A stretch of DNA of 14,964 nt from Deltaproteobacteria bacterium RIFOXYA12_FULL_61_11 (lineage in GTDB: Bacteria; Bdellovibrionota_F; JAHFAK01; YA12-FULL-61-11), in assembly GCA_001799195.1 (NCBI GenBank), contig MGSU01000069.1, positions 1 through 14,964 on the forward strand, given 5' to 3'. Positions within the stretch are counted from its first letter, which is position 1. The number at the start of each line of letters is the position of its first letter. This document shows positions 7,376-13,787 of the stretch, piece after piece. The position numbers and the translations under genes were made by a program. The notes under the pieces were generated by a model. The model searched no databases. It saw nothing but the letters and a program-made list of their open reading frames with translations, and had not been told where the DNA came from.

Positions 7376-7876
7376 ATGCAGCGAAAAAACTACCTGATCA
7401 ATAAAAGTTTTCAGCTCCGCTATCTGGGGTATGTGCTGAGTCTCCTGGCGACCTTGTTCCTGGTCTACGTCATGGTCATGGCTACCCTGATAGGCAGGAT
7501 GCGCGAAGCCAACGAGAAGCTCCTCGAGTTGGGCACCTTCAACGAACGCCTCCTCGGCAGCGCGGAGATGCGGCAGGAACCTACCGAGGAAATCAGTGGC
7601 AAATTCAAGGAATTGCGCCTCCTGGTCCAACGGAACACCGAGACCATCCAGGCAATCAACCTCTTCTCCGCCCTGTTCATGCTCTTCCTGGCCTTCGCGG
7701 TGGTGATGGTGGGCTTGGTCGTGACTCACCGTATTGCGGGGCCCTTGCACGTGTTGCGGTTGATGCTCGAAAAACTCCGGGACGGGGAAGAGTTGCCGGC
7801 GCGCTCGTTGCGGCACCACGACGAATTCCAGGATCTCTTCGAACTGGTCCGGCAACTCGCCCGGAAGAAGCACTGA
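7376..7876 (+). CDS. Two-helix membrane protein with a HAMP-like domain and no output domain
   Basis: The product is 166 aa from the ATG at 7376, which has GAGG four bases before it. An in-frame ATG at 7337 has its purine-rich sequence too close. The N-terminus MQRKNYLINKSFQLRY is typical of chemoreceptor-like proteins. Transmembrane helix 1 is at about 17-39. It is followed by a periplasmic helical segment of about 55 residues and helix 2 at about 94-116. A HAMP-like region starts at about 116 (HRIAGPLHVLRLMLEKLRDGEELP) and ends in a charged helix with HHDEFQDLFELVRQLA. The protein stops there, with no kinase, cyclase or methyl-accepting domain. It may be a scaffold or a stand-alone signalling partner. 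It lies 85 bases after the ABC-F stop and converges with the nucleotidase gene. Confidence 0.8.
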   Translation: MQRKNYLINKSFQLRYLGYVLSLLATLFLVYVMVMATLIGRMREANEKLLELGTFNERLLGSAEMRQEPTEEISGKFKELRLLVQRNTETIQAINLFSALFMLFLAFAVVMVGLVVTHRIAGPLHVLRLMLEKLRDGEELPARSLRHHDEFQDLFELVRQLARKKH

Positions 7877-7902
7877 AGACCTTTCCCGAGCCCGCTCACT
7901 CC

Positions 7903-9282
7903 CTACATTTCATGGGGCAACAAACGTCTCGGCGCGCGTAAGTAGGCCCGAGGTGAGAGCGCCAAGAGGTCGGTAACTCCCGGCATATACAAACAAGCAT
8001 AGCGTTCTACCTGAGCGGCGAAGAAACTCTCTTCGTTCCCGGCTCGCATCAATTCGTCCCAATAGCGATTGAAGCCCTGTTGGTACGTGACGATCAAGGT
8101 CCCGATCTCCTCGTCGAGAGCGGCGATGCTGCGGCTGAGCTTGTCGGCCGTTCCGCGCTCGAAGGTTTTTCGGTGATCCTTGGCCGAGGTGCGGAGTTCG
8201 AGCAAGGCTTCTTCCAAGGGCGCTTTCTGCAGCATCAGCGCGGTGATGCGTTCGTTGGTCGGTAGGAGGCGGCGCGTCGAAGCCAGGTCTTCGCTCAGTT
8301 CCTCGATAACGAGACCGGTCCTCCAGCCGCAATCTTTCTTGAGCCGGAGGATATCCCCGTAAATGTGGTCGCCGACGTAGAGGATCTCCTCGCCCTGGAT
8401 ACCGAGGCGGCGCTGGAGTTGGGAGGCGCTGCCCCCATGATAACAGCCGGTCAGAGGGCCTCCCGGGTCGTGGGTCATCTTGCCGTCGGCGGGGTCGACC
8501 CGCAGGAAGGGCACGTCGTCGGAGAAAAACCGGGGTTTCCCGGCACCGGTGACCACGAGGTCGAACAATTCCCGCCAATCGCGATAGTCGCTCAGCGAGG
8601 GGTTGAGGGTGTAATCGAGTAACAAGGCTGTGTAATCATAGTGCGAATTCGTCACCAGAAACAGCTTTTTGCCGTGATGCCGGTAGCGTTCGAGTCCGAC
8701 CGCGACGGCAGGATCGCGACGGATGAAGCTGGGCAGATCTTCGCGGACCGCTGTCTTGAGGGTGCCGTCGCGATGGACCTGATCCACCGAGGCGACCACG
8801 TCGTCAACCAGGGTACCATAGGGCGGCAGGCCCGCCGAGGGCCGGGCATCGTGCAGATCCACCAGGAGCGCGGCCAAGGAAACCACGGTCACGGAAAAGG
8901 CGGTATCCATGGCGAGATAGTTGGCATCGTTGAGATCGACATACGTACTCCAGTGACGCTTGGACTGGGTGCGGAAATCGATCTCGCGAGTCCCGTGATA
9001 ACTTTTGCGGATGCGTCCGAAGCGGTTGATCTTCAAAATGTCCCCGGCGTTCTTGTCGATGACCAGACCGCGGATGAAGCGCTCACGCTCGAACGGCAGG
9101 TCGTAGACCTCGACGGGATAGCCCCGCTGTTCCACCAACTGGCGTTTGACCAGCGTGTGTACCAGGCGTTCGAAACGCTCGACGTCGTAGAGGACCAGGG
9201 TGTGGTCCATATCGAAACCGAGATGGCTGATCTTGCGCAGGTTGATCGTCCGGTTCACGAAAACGTTGGTCATGGGCTCCAT
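7903..9282 (-). CDS. HAD-IG family 5'-nucleotidase (cN-II-like)
   Basis: The product is 459 aa from the ATG at 9282; a second in-frame ATG at 9273 is an equally possible start. HAD motif I is FDMDHTLVLY (23-32; nucleophile Asp24 and acid/base Asp26). Motif II is LFLVTNSHYDY (207-217, Thr211), motif III Lys is probably Lys249 in GAGKPRFF, and motif IV is YVGDHIYGDI (302-311, Asp305 and Asp310). The NRTINLRKISHLGFDMDHTL opening and overall length match the HAD-IG purine 5'-nucleotidase family related to eukaryotic cytosolic 5'-nucleotidase II. Members dephosphorylate nucleoside monophosphates such as IMP and GMP; the exact substrate here is unknown. The C-terminal 130 residues are helical and charged. 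It is cytoplasmic. The gene follows the secreted nucleotidyltransferase-like gene by 106 bases on the same strand. Confidence 0.9.
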   Translation of the reverse strand: MEPMTNVFVNRTINLRKISHLGFDMDHTLVLYDVERFERLVHTLVKRQLVEQRGYPVEVYDLPFERERFIRGLVIDKNAGDILKINRFGRIRKSYHGTREIDFRTQSKRHWSTYVDLNDANYLAMDTAFSVTVVSLAALLVDLHDARPSAGLPPYGTLVDDVVASVDQVHRDGTLKTAVREDLPSFIRRDPAVAVGLERYRHHGKKLFLVTNSHYDYTALLLDYTLNPSLSDYRDWRELFDLVVTGAGKPRFFSDDVPFLRVDPADGKMTHDPGGPLTGCYHGGSASQLQRRLGIQGEEILYVGDHIYGDILRLKKDCGWRTGLVIEELSEDLASTRRLLPTNERITALMLQKAPLEEALLELRTSAKDHRKTFERGTADKLSRSIAALDEEIGTLIVTYQQGFNRYWDELMRAGNEESFFAAQVERYACLYMPGVTDLLALSPRAYLRAPRRLLPHEM

Positions 9283-9388
9283 CCAGAAGGTTGCTGCCAC
9301 TTCCCTAGCGCATCTTGATCTCAGGGTCCAGAGGAGGTCCGTGGTTTCTGAGGTTCGCGTGGTAACAGGTCGAGAGTGGCGGGGGTAC

Positions 9389-10240
9389 CTACTTCTTGCG
9401 TGCAGCATCTCCTTGCAGACAGAGCTCGATGGTGAAGCTGCCGATCAAGCGTGCTTGGAGCGAGTCCCGCAGGGTGGCGTGGGCGGTCTCCAAGGAATTG
9501 TACACCTGGGGTAACAGCGTTCCGGTCACCCGGTCGAGAGCGGGTGAGGTCTCACAGGCTTCATTGCCTGGTCCAGAGGCTTGCCCCTGTTCTCCCGGGT
9601 GATTGAGCACGCGTTGGGCTTCGGCCAGGTGCTGCAGCACCGGACAGGGCAAGAGGAGGGTAAAACTCGGCGCCTCGTCTGCACTCTGTGGGAGGTGGAA
9701 GAGGAGCAGGCCTTTGGCCGATTTATGGCTAAAGGTAATGATCTCCTCGATGGCTTTTTCCTGGGTATAGCCCTTCAGGAACACCTGTAAGTCCAAACCC
9801 CGGTTGAAACTCCAGACGTCGAGCAGGGTAGGATCGAGCCCATGATCGTCGTGATGGAGTTCCCGGCGCAGATCCCCGGCAAAGCGGCTGCGTGCGCCAT
9901 ACCGCATGGGACCGAGGGGAATGAGATCGATGTCGCTGGTCGAGGAACTCGGTAGTTTGAACAAGGCTCCCTCGATGGTGCCGGCGTAAAAAGAAGATTT
10001 TGCGTTCAGGCGCTTGATCGTCTCGGCGAGTCGGAAGAGTCCTGCGACCATGGTCCGCAACCCCGGGTCGGGCCGCGGGGATCTCGAGAGCAGCATGAGG
10101 TCGAGCACGGTCAGTTCTTCGGCCGAGTGGATGGTGCGATAGGGGCGGAATTCCTCGGGGGCGCAGTTGTCGATCGATTCGGCCGGAGTGGGAAGAGGGC
10201 AGAGCCCTAAGGAGAGGAGGAAGAGAAGGAACCGGTGCAT
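9389..10240 (-). CDS. Secreted protein with a nucleotidyltransferase-like acidic motif
   Basis: The product is 283 aa. It starts with a Sec signal peptide, MHRFLLFLLSLGLCPLPTPA, with likely cleavage before Glu-Ser. The middle part reads FYAGTIEGALFKLPSSSTSD (84-103) followed by IDLIPLG. This resembles the pol-beta nucleotidyltransferase signature, a Gly-Ser/Thr turn followed by an Asp-x-Asp pair (here Gly87-Thr88, Asp103 and Asp105). A third acidic strand, GLDLQVFLKG with Asp150, lies at the expected distance. If so, this would be an exported nucleotidyltransferase-fold protein, which is unusual because these enzymes normally need cytoplasmic nucleotides. Cysteines at about 26, 199 and later positions could form disulfides. 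The ribosome-binding site is weak. I recognise no named family; the NTase reading is inference from the motif. Confidence 0.8.
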   Translation of the reverse strand: MHRFLLFLLSLGLCPLPTPAESIDNCAPEEFRPYRTIHSAEELTVLDLMLLSRSPRPDPGLRTMVAGLFRLAETIKRLNAKSSFYAGTIEGALFKLPSSSTSDIDLIPLGPMRYGARSRFAGDLRRELHHDDHGLDPTLLDVWSFNRGLDLQVFLKGYTQEKAIEEIITFSHKSAKGLLLFHLPQSADEAPSFTLLLPCPVLQHLAEAQRVLNHPGEQGQASGPGNEACETSPALDRVTGTLLPQVYNSLETAHATLRDSLQARLIGSFTIELCLQGDAARKK

Positions 10241-10270
10241 ATTCGGGAGCCTTCACGGTCAATGCCAAGA

Positions 10271-10299
10271 ATCCTAGCATGTATTGACACAGCGCGCAA
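10271..10299 (-). promoter_or_regulatory. Promoter of the secreted NTase-like gene
   Basis: On the minus strand TGCTAGGAT provides an extended -10 element (TGn plus TAGGAT). TTGCGC lies 17 bases upstream of TAGGAT. The expected start near 10264 gives a leader of about 24 bases before the ATG at 10240. Confidence 0.5.
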
Positions 10300-10343
10300 G
10301 CCGAGGTGCGGGATTGTTGCATGAGATCAGTCATGGGGGGACG

Positions 10344-10360
10344 AGGGGTCCTGTCGCCTC
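10344..10360 (+). repeat. 17-bp dispersed repeat, copy 1
   Basis: AGGGGTCCTGTCGCCTC occurs here and again, identically, at 12504-12520 in the same orientation. The two copies lie in the gene-free stretches on either side of the glycosyltransferase gene. This suggests a dispersed intergenic element or the ends of a lost insertion. Confidence 0.8.
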
Positions 10361-10366
10361 ACACAA

Positions 10367-10522
10367 CGACGCCGCTGCATCCTGCGCGTCGCTTGCAGGT
10401 CCGCATCCATGCGGCCACCCCCACCATGCTCATTCTTGCGCCCAATGGTGCTGCATCCTGCGCACCACCTGGAGGTGTGCTTCCTTGCACCCACCGTGGC
10501 GGGGGACCCCCGTCGGCGCCAC
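10367..10522. repeat. Array of small hairpins with shared loop sequence
   Basis: The gene-free stretch 10241-10582 contains a run of short inverted repeats. Hairpin 1 is CGACGC/GCGTCG (10367-10372 with 10386-10391). Hairpin 2 is CCGCAT/ATGCGG (10401-10406 with 10409-10414). Hairpin 3 is TGGTGC/GCACCA (10446-10451 with 10462-10467). Hairpin 4 is GTGC/GCAC (10477-10480 with 10487-10490). Hairpin 5 is GTGGCG/CGCCAC (10496-10501 with 10517-10522). Hairpins 1 and 3 share the loop CTGCATCCTGC although their stems differ base for base. Hairpins 2 and 4 have related ATCCAT and TTCCTT loops. It codes for nothing evident. It may be a structured RNA element or a recombination or protein-binding array. 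Confidence 0.7.
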
Positions 10523-10536
10523 CCCGATGAGGTTAC

Positions 10537-10567
10537 AAAAATGTTCAGCGATCCCCCCAAGACTGAA
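10537..10567 (-). terminator. Candidate intrinsic terminator of the glycosyltransferase gene
   Basis: On the minus strand, TTCAG pairs with CTGAA around a 14-base loop, followed after one base by ATTTTT. It begins about 15 bases after the TAA at 10583. The stem is short, so termination may be partial. Confidence 0.4.
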
Positions 10568-10582
10568 TGGTTACGGATTGTT

Positions 10583-12337
10583 TTACGGAGAGGGAAGAGG
10601 TGGGGGGCTGAACTCGCGGATATCATCTGGGGCCCGTCTCCTGACGAATACGGAAATCGTATGGCCGTCCGGAGTACGGTACTGGGAATAAAAGACAAAT
10701 AAGTCATTGAAATGGAGCAAAAAGCTTTCGAGGTTGGGATTAGGGAAAAGGTAGTCCCAGCTCCATGGATAGAGATACCCCCGTAGGTGGGTCAGGATCG
10801 CGGACGAGTCCAGAACGGAGAGTTCGAGTTCCTGCAGATGGACGAGCACGAATTCCGCGTGACTCACCAGCTCATTCACCTTGTGAGTGTTGAAGAAGAG
10901 ATGATCGACCTCGATGTCGGCATCGGCAAGCCGGAGCCAATAGTCGATGTAAGCGTCGAGGGGAGGAGGGTGAGCCGACTGGTCCATGCCGACGAGGAGC
11001 ACCTTTACCTTGGGAGAAGACCCAGCGAGGCGCCGGAGCTCCTGCGCAAGGGGGGTTCTCCACCGATGTGTGTCGGGTTGAGGGGGGCTCATGTATATGT
11101 TGGAGTACTGATAGGTGCGACGGCCATGTAGGTAGTACAGGTAGCTGTCGGGATGCCAACTCAGGAAAAAATAGTGCGCGAAGCCGAAGAGGATGAGCAG
11201 GGCGAGCACCGTCCGGCCACTCCACCCCTTACCGAGCGGTGCTCGGAGACCCAAGGCCAGGACGATACCCACGAGGGGCGCAAGGGGTAGGATGTAGCGG
11301 GCTTGTTTGAGCACGAGAACGATGGAGAACAGAGCTAAGTTTCCCAGAATGGTGATGAAAAGGGTGGAAAGATAGGGCACCGTGCGTCGCCGGAGGAACC
11401 ACAGAGAGGGGAGGAGGGCGAGGGCGTATACGGGACCTAAGCCATTGTGCCACCACAAGAAGAACAGGTACCAACTCATGGACAGGGGGGAGTACGGAGC
11501 GTCGGTCTTGGCCTGGGAGAAGAAGAGGTGCTCGGTTGATCCCACGTGTTCGCGGAACTGCTGAGCAATATCCGGCAGCGCCCTGAGCCACCAAGGAGCG
11601 GCGAGTATGAAGGCTGCCCCGAGGAAGAGGAGTATGTTGAGCCTGGGGGGAGCCCGAAACCACCTACCCGTCGTACGCGAGCCCAGTCCTCGAGCCAACT
11701 CGACCAGGATGATCGGGGTGACGAAGAAGAGGATCTGCCCTTTGCAGTGCATGCCCAACCCGAGCGCCAAGCCCGCGATGAAACTCCAACCCCGTTGCGA
11801 GAAGTGGTCGGACTTGATGAGACAGCACCAGGTTGCCAGGGCCATGGCGGTCATGGGGAAGTCGAGAGCATAGTGCCGAGAGGCCATGAAGATCAGCGGG
11901 GTCGTCGAGACGAAGAAGGCGGCGAGCACGCCGGTGGCGCGGTCTTGCAATTTCGCGGCGAGGCTGTAGCACGAGAGGATGAGGATGACGAAATACAACA
12001 ACATGGGGAGGCGGATCGCAAAATGCGAGCGGTGCAGCTCCAAGAAGAGGGCGCTGAGCCAATACGGCATTTGCGGCCACATGGTGTTCAGGCTGGCGCT
12101 GGGCGTGCTAAAAGCGTTGTACCAGAAGCGGAGCCTGTCGAGCGGTGCTTGTCCGGGGGTATTCCAGTTGTCGGCCAAGAGGTCGTGGAACCGCAGCGCA
12201 TTGGCAATATGGAGGGTGCTGTCGATACCCCGGATGGAGTAGTCTTCCCACCACCACACGCAAGTGGCGAGCATACTGCCTCCGATCAGGAGCAGCAGCA
12301 GGGTGCGGGCGGGAAAGGAGAAGGTCCGAGGTCGCAT
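10583..12337 (-). CDS. GT39/ArnT-like membrane glycosyltransferase (GT-C fold)
   Basis: The product is 584 aa from the ATG at 12337. The frame is open to a TTG at 12472, but the extra residues are Arg/Pro-rich and precede the first membrane helix, so the ATG is preferred. Ten or more hydrophobic helices span about 11-395, consistent with GT-C enzymes that use polyprenyl-phosphate sugars outside the inner membrane. After helix 1 the first loop has EDYSIRGIDSTLHIA, where Asp39 stands where the catalytic acidic residue of PMT/ArnT proteins lies. RHYALDFPMTAMALATW (154-170) and KQARYILPLAPLVG (344-357) are further family-like signatures. Residues about 396-584 form a soluble C-terminal domain I do not recognise. 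It probably glycosylates a lipid or a protein. Donor and acceptor are unknown. No lipid-A or O-antigen cluster is nearby. Confidence 0.85.
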   Translation of the reverse strand: MRPRTFSFPARTLLLLLIGGSMLATCVWWWEDYSIRGIDSTLHIANALRFHDLLADNWNTPGQAPLDRLRFWYNAFSTPSASLNTMWPQMPYWLSALFLELHRSHFAIRLPMLLYFVILILSCYSLAAKLQDRATGVLAAFFVSTTPLIFMASRHYALDFPMTAMALATWCCLIKSDHFSQRGWSFIAGLALGLGMHCKGQILFFVTPIILVELARGLGSRTTGRWFRAPPRLNILLFLGAAFILAAPWWLRALPDIAQQFREHVGSTEHLFFSQAKTDAPYSPLSMSWYLFFLWWHNGLGPVYALALLPSLWFLRRRTVPYLSTLFITILGNLALFSIVLVLKQARYILPLAPLVGIVLALGLRAPLGKGWSGRTVLALLILFGFAHYFFLSWHPDSYLYYLHGRRTYQYSNIYMSPPQPDTHRWRTPLAQELRRLAGSSPKVKVLLVGMDQSAHPPPLDAYIDYWLRLADADIEVDHLFFNTHKVNELVSHAEFVLVHLQELELSVLDSSAILTHLRGYLYPWSWDYLFPNPNLESFLLHFNDLFVFYSQYRTPDGHTISVFVRRRAPDDIREFSPPPLPSP

Positions 12338-12456
12338 CAGGCCCACCGGTTGGAGTTGAGGACCTAGCGCTGCACCGGGACGACGCTTTTCAGGTGTACG
12401 TACTCTTCCCGGTAAGCGCGACAAGCAGGACAGCCTCGCTATAGAACGTCCGCGGG

Positions 12457-12485
12457 AGGAATACAACGGCAAGGCGTGTATTCCT
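12457..12485. repeat. Perfect 9-bp inverted repeat upstream of the glycosyltransferase
   Basis: AGGAATACA and TGTATTCCT are perfect inverted copies separated by 11 bases. The dyad lies 120 bases upstream of the glycosyltransferase ATG, so it could be an operator for that gene or a hairpin in its leader. Confidence 0.5.
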
Positions 12486-12503
12486 TCAGTCTTGGGTGGG
12501 GCA

Positions 12504-12556
12504 AGGGGTCCTGTCGCCTCTCACCCTGTCCCTCGCCAAAAATGAATCTGGGGACA
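12504..12556 (+). repeat. 17-bp dispersed repeat (copy 2) plus REP-like hairpin
   Basis: It begins with AGGGGTCCTGTCGCCTC, identical to 10344-10360. Next, TGTCCC (12527-12532) pairs with GGGACA (12551-12556) across an A-rich spacer that includes AAAAATGAATCTGG. The arrangement recalls the repetitive palindromic elements linked to IS200-like (RAYT) transposases. No transposase is present in the window. The rest of 12338-12716 holds no convincing gene. Confidence 0.5.
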
Positions 12557-12621
12557 ATGCGGAGGGAATATTCGGCGAACTTTCAAGACGGGATTAGGGC
12601 CGGTAGAATAACGTCCAACTC

Positions 12622-12645
12622 GGATACTACTCCGGATACTACTCC
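12622..12645. repeat. 12-bp tandem duplication upstream of the RHH antitoxin
   Basis: GGATACTACTCC occurs twice in direct succession, 72 bases upstream of the antitoxin ATG. Ribbon-helix-helix antitoxins bind short repeated operators near their own promoters, so this is a plausible but unproven binding site. Confidence 0.5.
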
Positions 12646-12716
12646 GAATCTCATGACAGGCGATAGTACTTGGCCCCCGTGCATGCTGATAGGTACAGTG
12701 TATCGGAGGTGAGCCC

Positions 12717-12935
12717 ATGCGGGAGCATTATGATTTCTCCTCGATGAAGGGCGAGAAGAATCCTTATACTGCGAGACTGAAACAACCCATCACCATTCGT
12801 CTCGACAAGGACACCGTGAGCTATTTCAAATTGTTGGCAGGTGAACTAGGGATGCCCTATCAAAACCTCATCAACCTCTACCTGCGCGATTGCGCCCTCA
12901 ACCACAAGAAGCTGCAGCTCACCTGGGAACCTTGA
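12717..12935 (+). CDS. Ribbon-helix-helix antitoxin (BrnA/CopG-like), without a visible toxin partner
   Basis: The product is 72 aa. The start has a strong GGAGGTG seven bases upstream. The N-terminus, YDFSSMKGEKNPYTARLK, is the toxin-binding type of tail found in BrnA-like antitoxins. The core is a beta strand PITIRLDKDT (about 24-33) followed by two helices, VSYFKLLAGELG and PYQNLINLYLRDCA. This is the RHH fold that binds DNA as a dimer. Such genes usually sit beside a toxin of the BrnT/RelE-fold type. Neither the 378 bases upstream nor the 197 downstream encode one. It may therefore be an orphan antitoxin or a remnant, or it may regulate the next genes. Confidence 0.8.
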   Translation: MREHYDFSSMKGEKNPYTARLKQPITIRLDKDTVSYFKLLAGELGMPYQNLINLYLRDCALNHKKLQLTWEP

Positions 12936-12940
12936 GCAGG

Positions 12941-12984
12941 GTCGAAAACCACCTTGGACTTCGATCCTCCGAATCGTCCTTTCG
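12941..12984 (+). repeat. Dispersed TTGGACTTC repeat, copy 1
   Basis: The segment contains AAACCACCTTGGACTTCGAT and then CCGAATCG. Related copies lie at 13630-13660 (inverted) and 14231-14310 (two units). It begins five bases after the antitoxin stop. The rest of 12936-13132 shows no gene. Confidence 0.7.
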
Positions 12985-13074
12985 CAGAGAAATCCTCGGC
13001 CGACGCCCACCGCAGGACCAGAAGGTGTTGCGTTCCTTCATCCAGGCCTGGAGACCATTGGCGCAACTCCACCC

Positions 13075-13103
13075 CTGACAACCAAACCTGACCGTGCTAC
13101 TCT
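13075..13103 (+). promoter_or_regulatory. Promoter of the first hicBA module
   Basis: CTGACA (five of six) and TACTCT are spaced 17 bases apart, and TGC precedes the -10, giving an extended -10. The predicted start near 13110 leaves a leader of about 23 bases before the ATG at 13133. Confidence 0.5.
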
Positions 13104-13132
13104 ACGGTGGTGTTCCGTTTCGGAGACCGGCC

Positions 13133-13375
13133 ATGATATCCGAGTATATTCAAGCATGTCTCAGGCAAGCCAGCTATGAAATCCTGGCTGACGATCACAG
13201 CTTTTACGGAGAGATCCCTTGCTGTACCGGGGTCTATGCCAATGCGGCGACGCTCGAACTCTGCCGAGAAGAACTGCGCGACGTTCTCGAGGGCTGGCTT
13301 CTCCTTCGCCTGACCCAAGGGCTGGCATTACCCGTCGTCGACGGGGTCAACCTTGTTGCCCCGAAGGTCGCATGA
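13133..13375 (+). CDS. hicB: HicB-family antitoxin, module 1
   Basis: The product is 80 aa. The ATG at 13133 has GGAG seven bases upstream; the frame is open further upstream, but those residues lack family similarity. The core, EYIQACLRQASYEILADDHS followed by FYGEIPCCTGVYANAATLEL and CREELRDVLEGWLLLRLTQG, matches the HicB fold in which a partial dsRBD-like domain covers the HicA active site. It ends LPVVDGV, like a common short HicB subgroup with no C-terminal DNA-binding domain. Autoregulation would then need another factor. Its TGA overlaps the ATG of the toxin gene by three bases (ATGA), so the pair is translationally coupled. Confidence 0.88.
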   Translation: MISEYIQACLRQASYEILADDHSFYGEIPCCTGVYANAATLELCREELRDVLEGWLLLRLTQGLALPVVDGVNLVAPKVA

Positions 13376-13593
13376 CCCCCACCGGCAGAACCGTCAAGCG
13401 CCGCAACCTGATCTCAGCTCTTCGCCGAGCCGGTTTCCTCGGTCCGTTTACAGGCGGCAGGTATCAGTTCATGCTCCGTGGCGCAACTACTCTCGTTGTT
13501 CCCAATCCCCATCATGCCGACATCGGCCATGAACTCTTGCTGAGAATCCTCAAACAAGCGGGCATCAGTTGGTCGGAATGGGAACAACTATAG
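13372..13593 (+). CDS. hicA: HicA-family mRNA interferase, module 1, with the catalytic His replaced by Tyr
   Basis: The product is 73 aa and shows the dsRBD-like HicA pattern: VKRRNLISALRRAGF helix, then TGGRYQFMLRG, then LVVPNPHHADIGHELLLRILKQAGIS. HicA toxins cleave mRNA and carry a conserved His in a 'GG/GS-x-H' turn. Here that place is Tyr31 (codon TAT at 13462-13464), one C-to-T change away from His. The toxin may thus be inactive or weakened. The alternative is that another residue, such as His47 or His48, does the catalysis. Start ATG overlaps the hicB stop. The open frame extends upstream to 13219, but only the part from 13372 resembles HicA. Confidence 0.85.
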   Translation: MTPTGRTVKRRNLISALRRAGFLGPFTGGRYQFMLRGATTLVVPNPHHADIGHELLLRILKQAGISWSEWEQL

Positions 13594-13629
13594 GAAGTAG
13601 TACCAGTTCGGACGTACCTTCCTGGACGA

Positions 13630-13660
13630 TCGGAAAGGCGATTCGGTGGTTTGAAGTCCA
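13630..13660 (-). repeat. Dispersed TTGGACTTC repeat, inverted copy
   Basis: On the minus strand this reads GTTGGACTTCAAACCACCGA then ATCGCCTTTCC. It matches the copy at 12951-12984 over TTGGACTTC, CCGAATCG and CCTTTC with a few substitutions and one gap. It lies between the two hicBA modules. Confidence 0.65.
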
Positions 13661-13699
13661 ACTTAGAATTTCCTTGAATTTCCCAAACTTAGAATTTCC
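13658..13699. repeat. AT-rich direct repeat upstream of the second hicBA module
   Basis: AACTTAGAATTTCC occurs exactly at 13658-13671 and 13686-13699, with a related TTGAATTTCC between them. It lies about 55 bases upstream of the -10 box of module 2. It may be an operator or upstream activating element. The rest of 13594-13787 holds no gene. Confidence 0.6.
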
Positions 13700-13749
13700 C
13701 GACACCGGCGAAATAAGCAGATGAAACTCCCCCTGCTCATCCGAGGATC

Positions 13750-13758
13750 TGCTATACT
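13750..13758 (+). promoter_or_regulatory. Extended -10 promoter of the second hicBA module
   Basis: TGCTATACT combines the TGn extension with TATACT (five of six). No convincing -35 box lies at the right distance, as is usual for extended -10 promoters. The start near 13765 leaves a leader of about 23 bases before the ATG at 13788. Confidence 0.55.
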
Positions 13759-13787
13759 GCGAGACATGACTGTTTCGAGGCAACAAC

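Noticed and set aside
11546-12367. 273-codon plus-strand frame opposite the glycosyltransferase
   Set aside because: It is rich in Glu, Gly and Arg, has no family motif, and mirrors the clearly membrane-type gene on the other strand.
12476-12712. Possible small gene or BrnT toxin upstream of the RHH antitoxin
   Set aside because: None of the frames shows BrnT features, and the segment is made of repeats and a promoter-like stretch.
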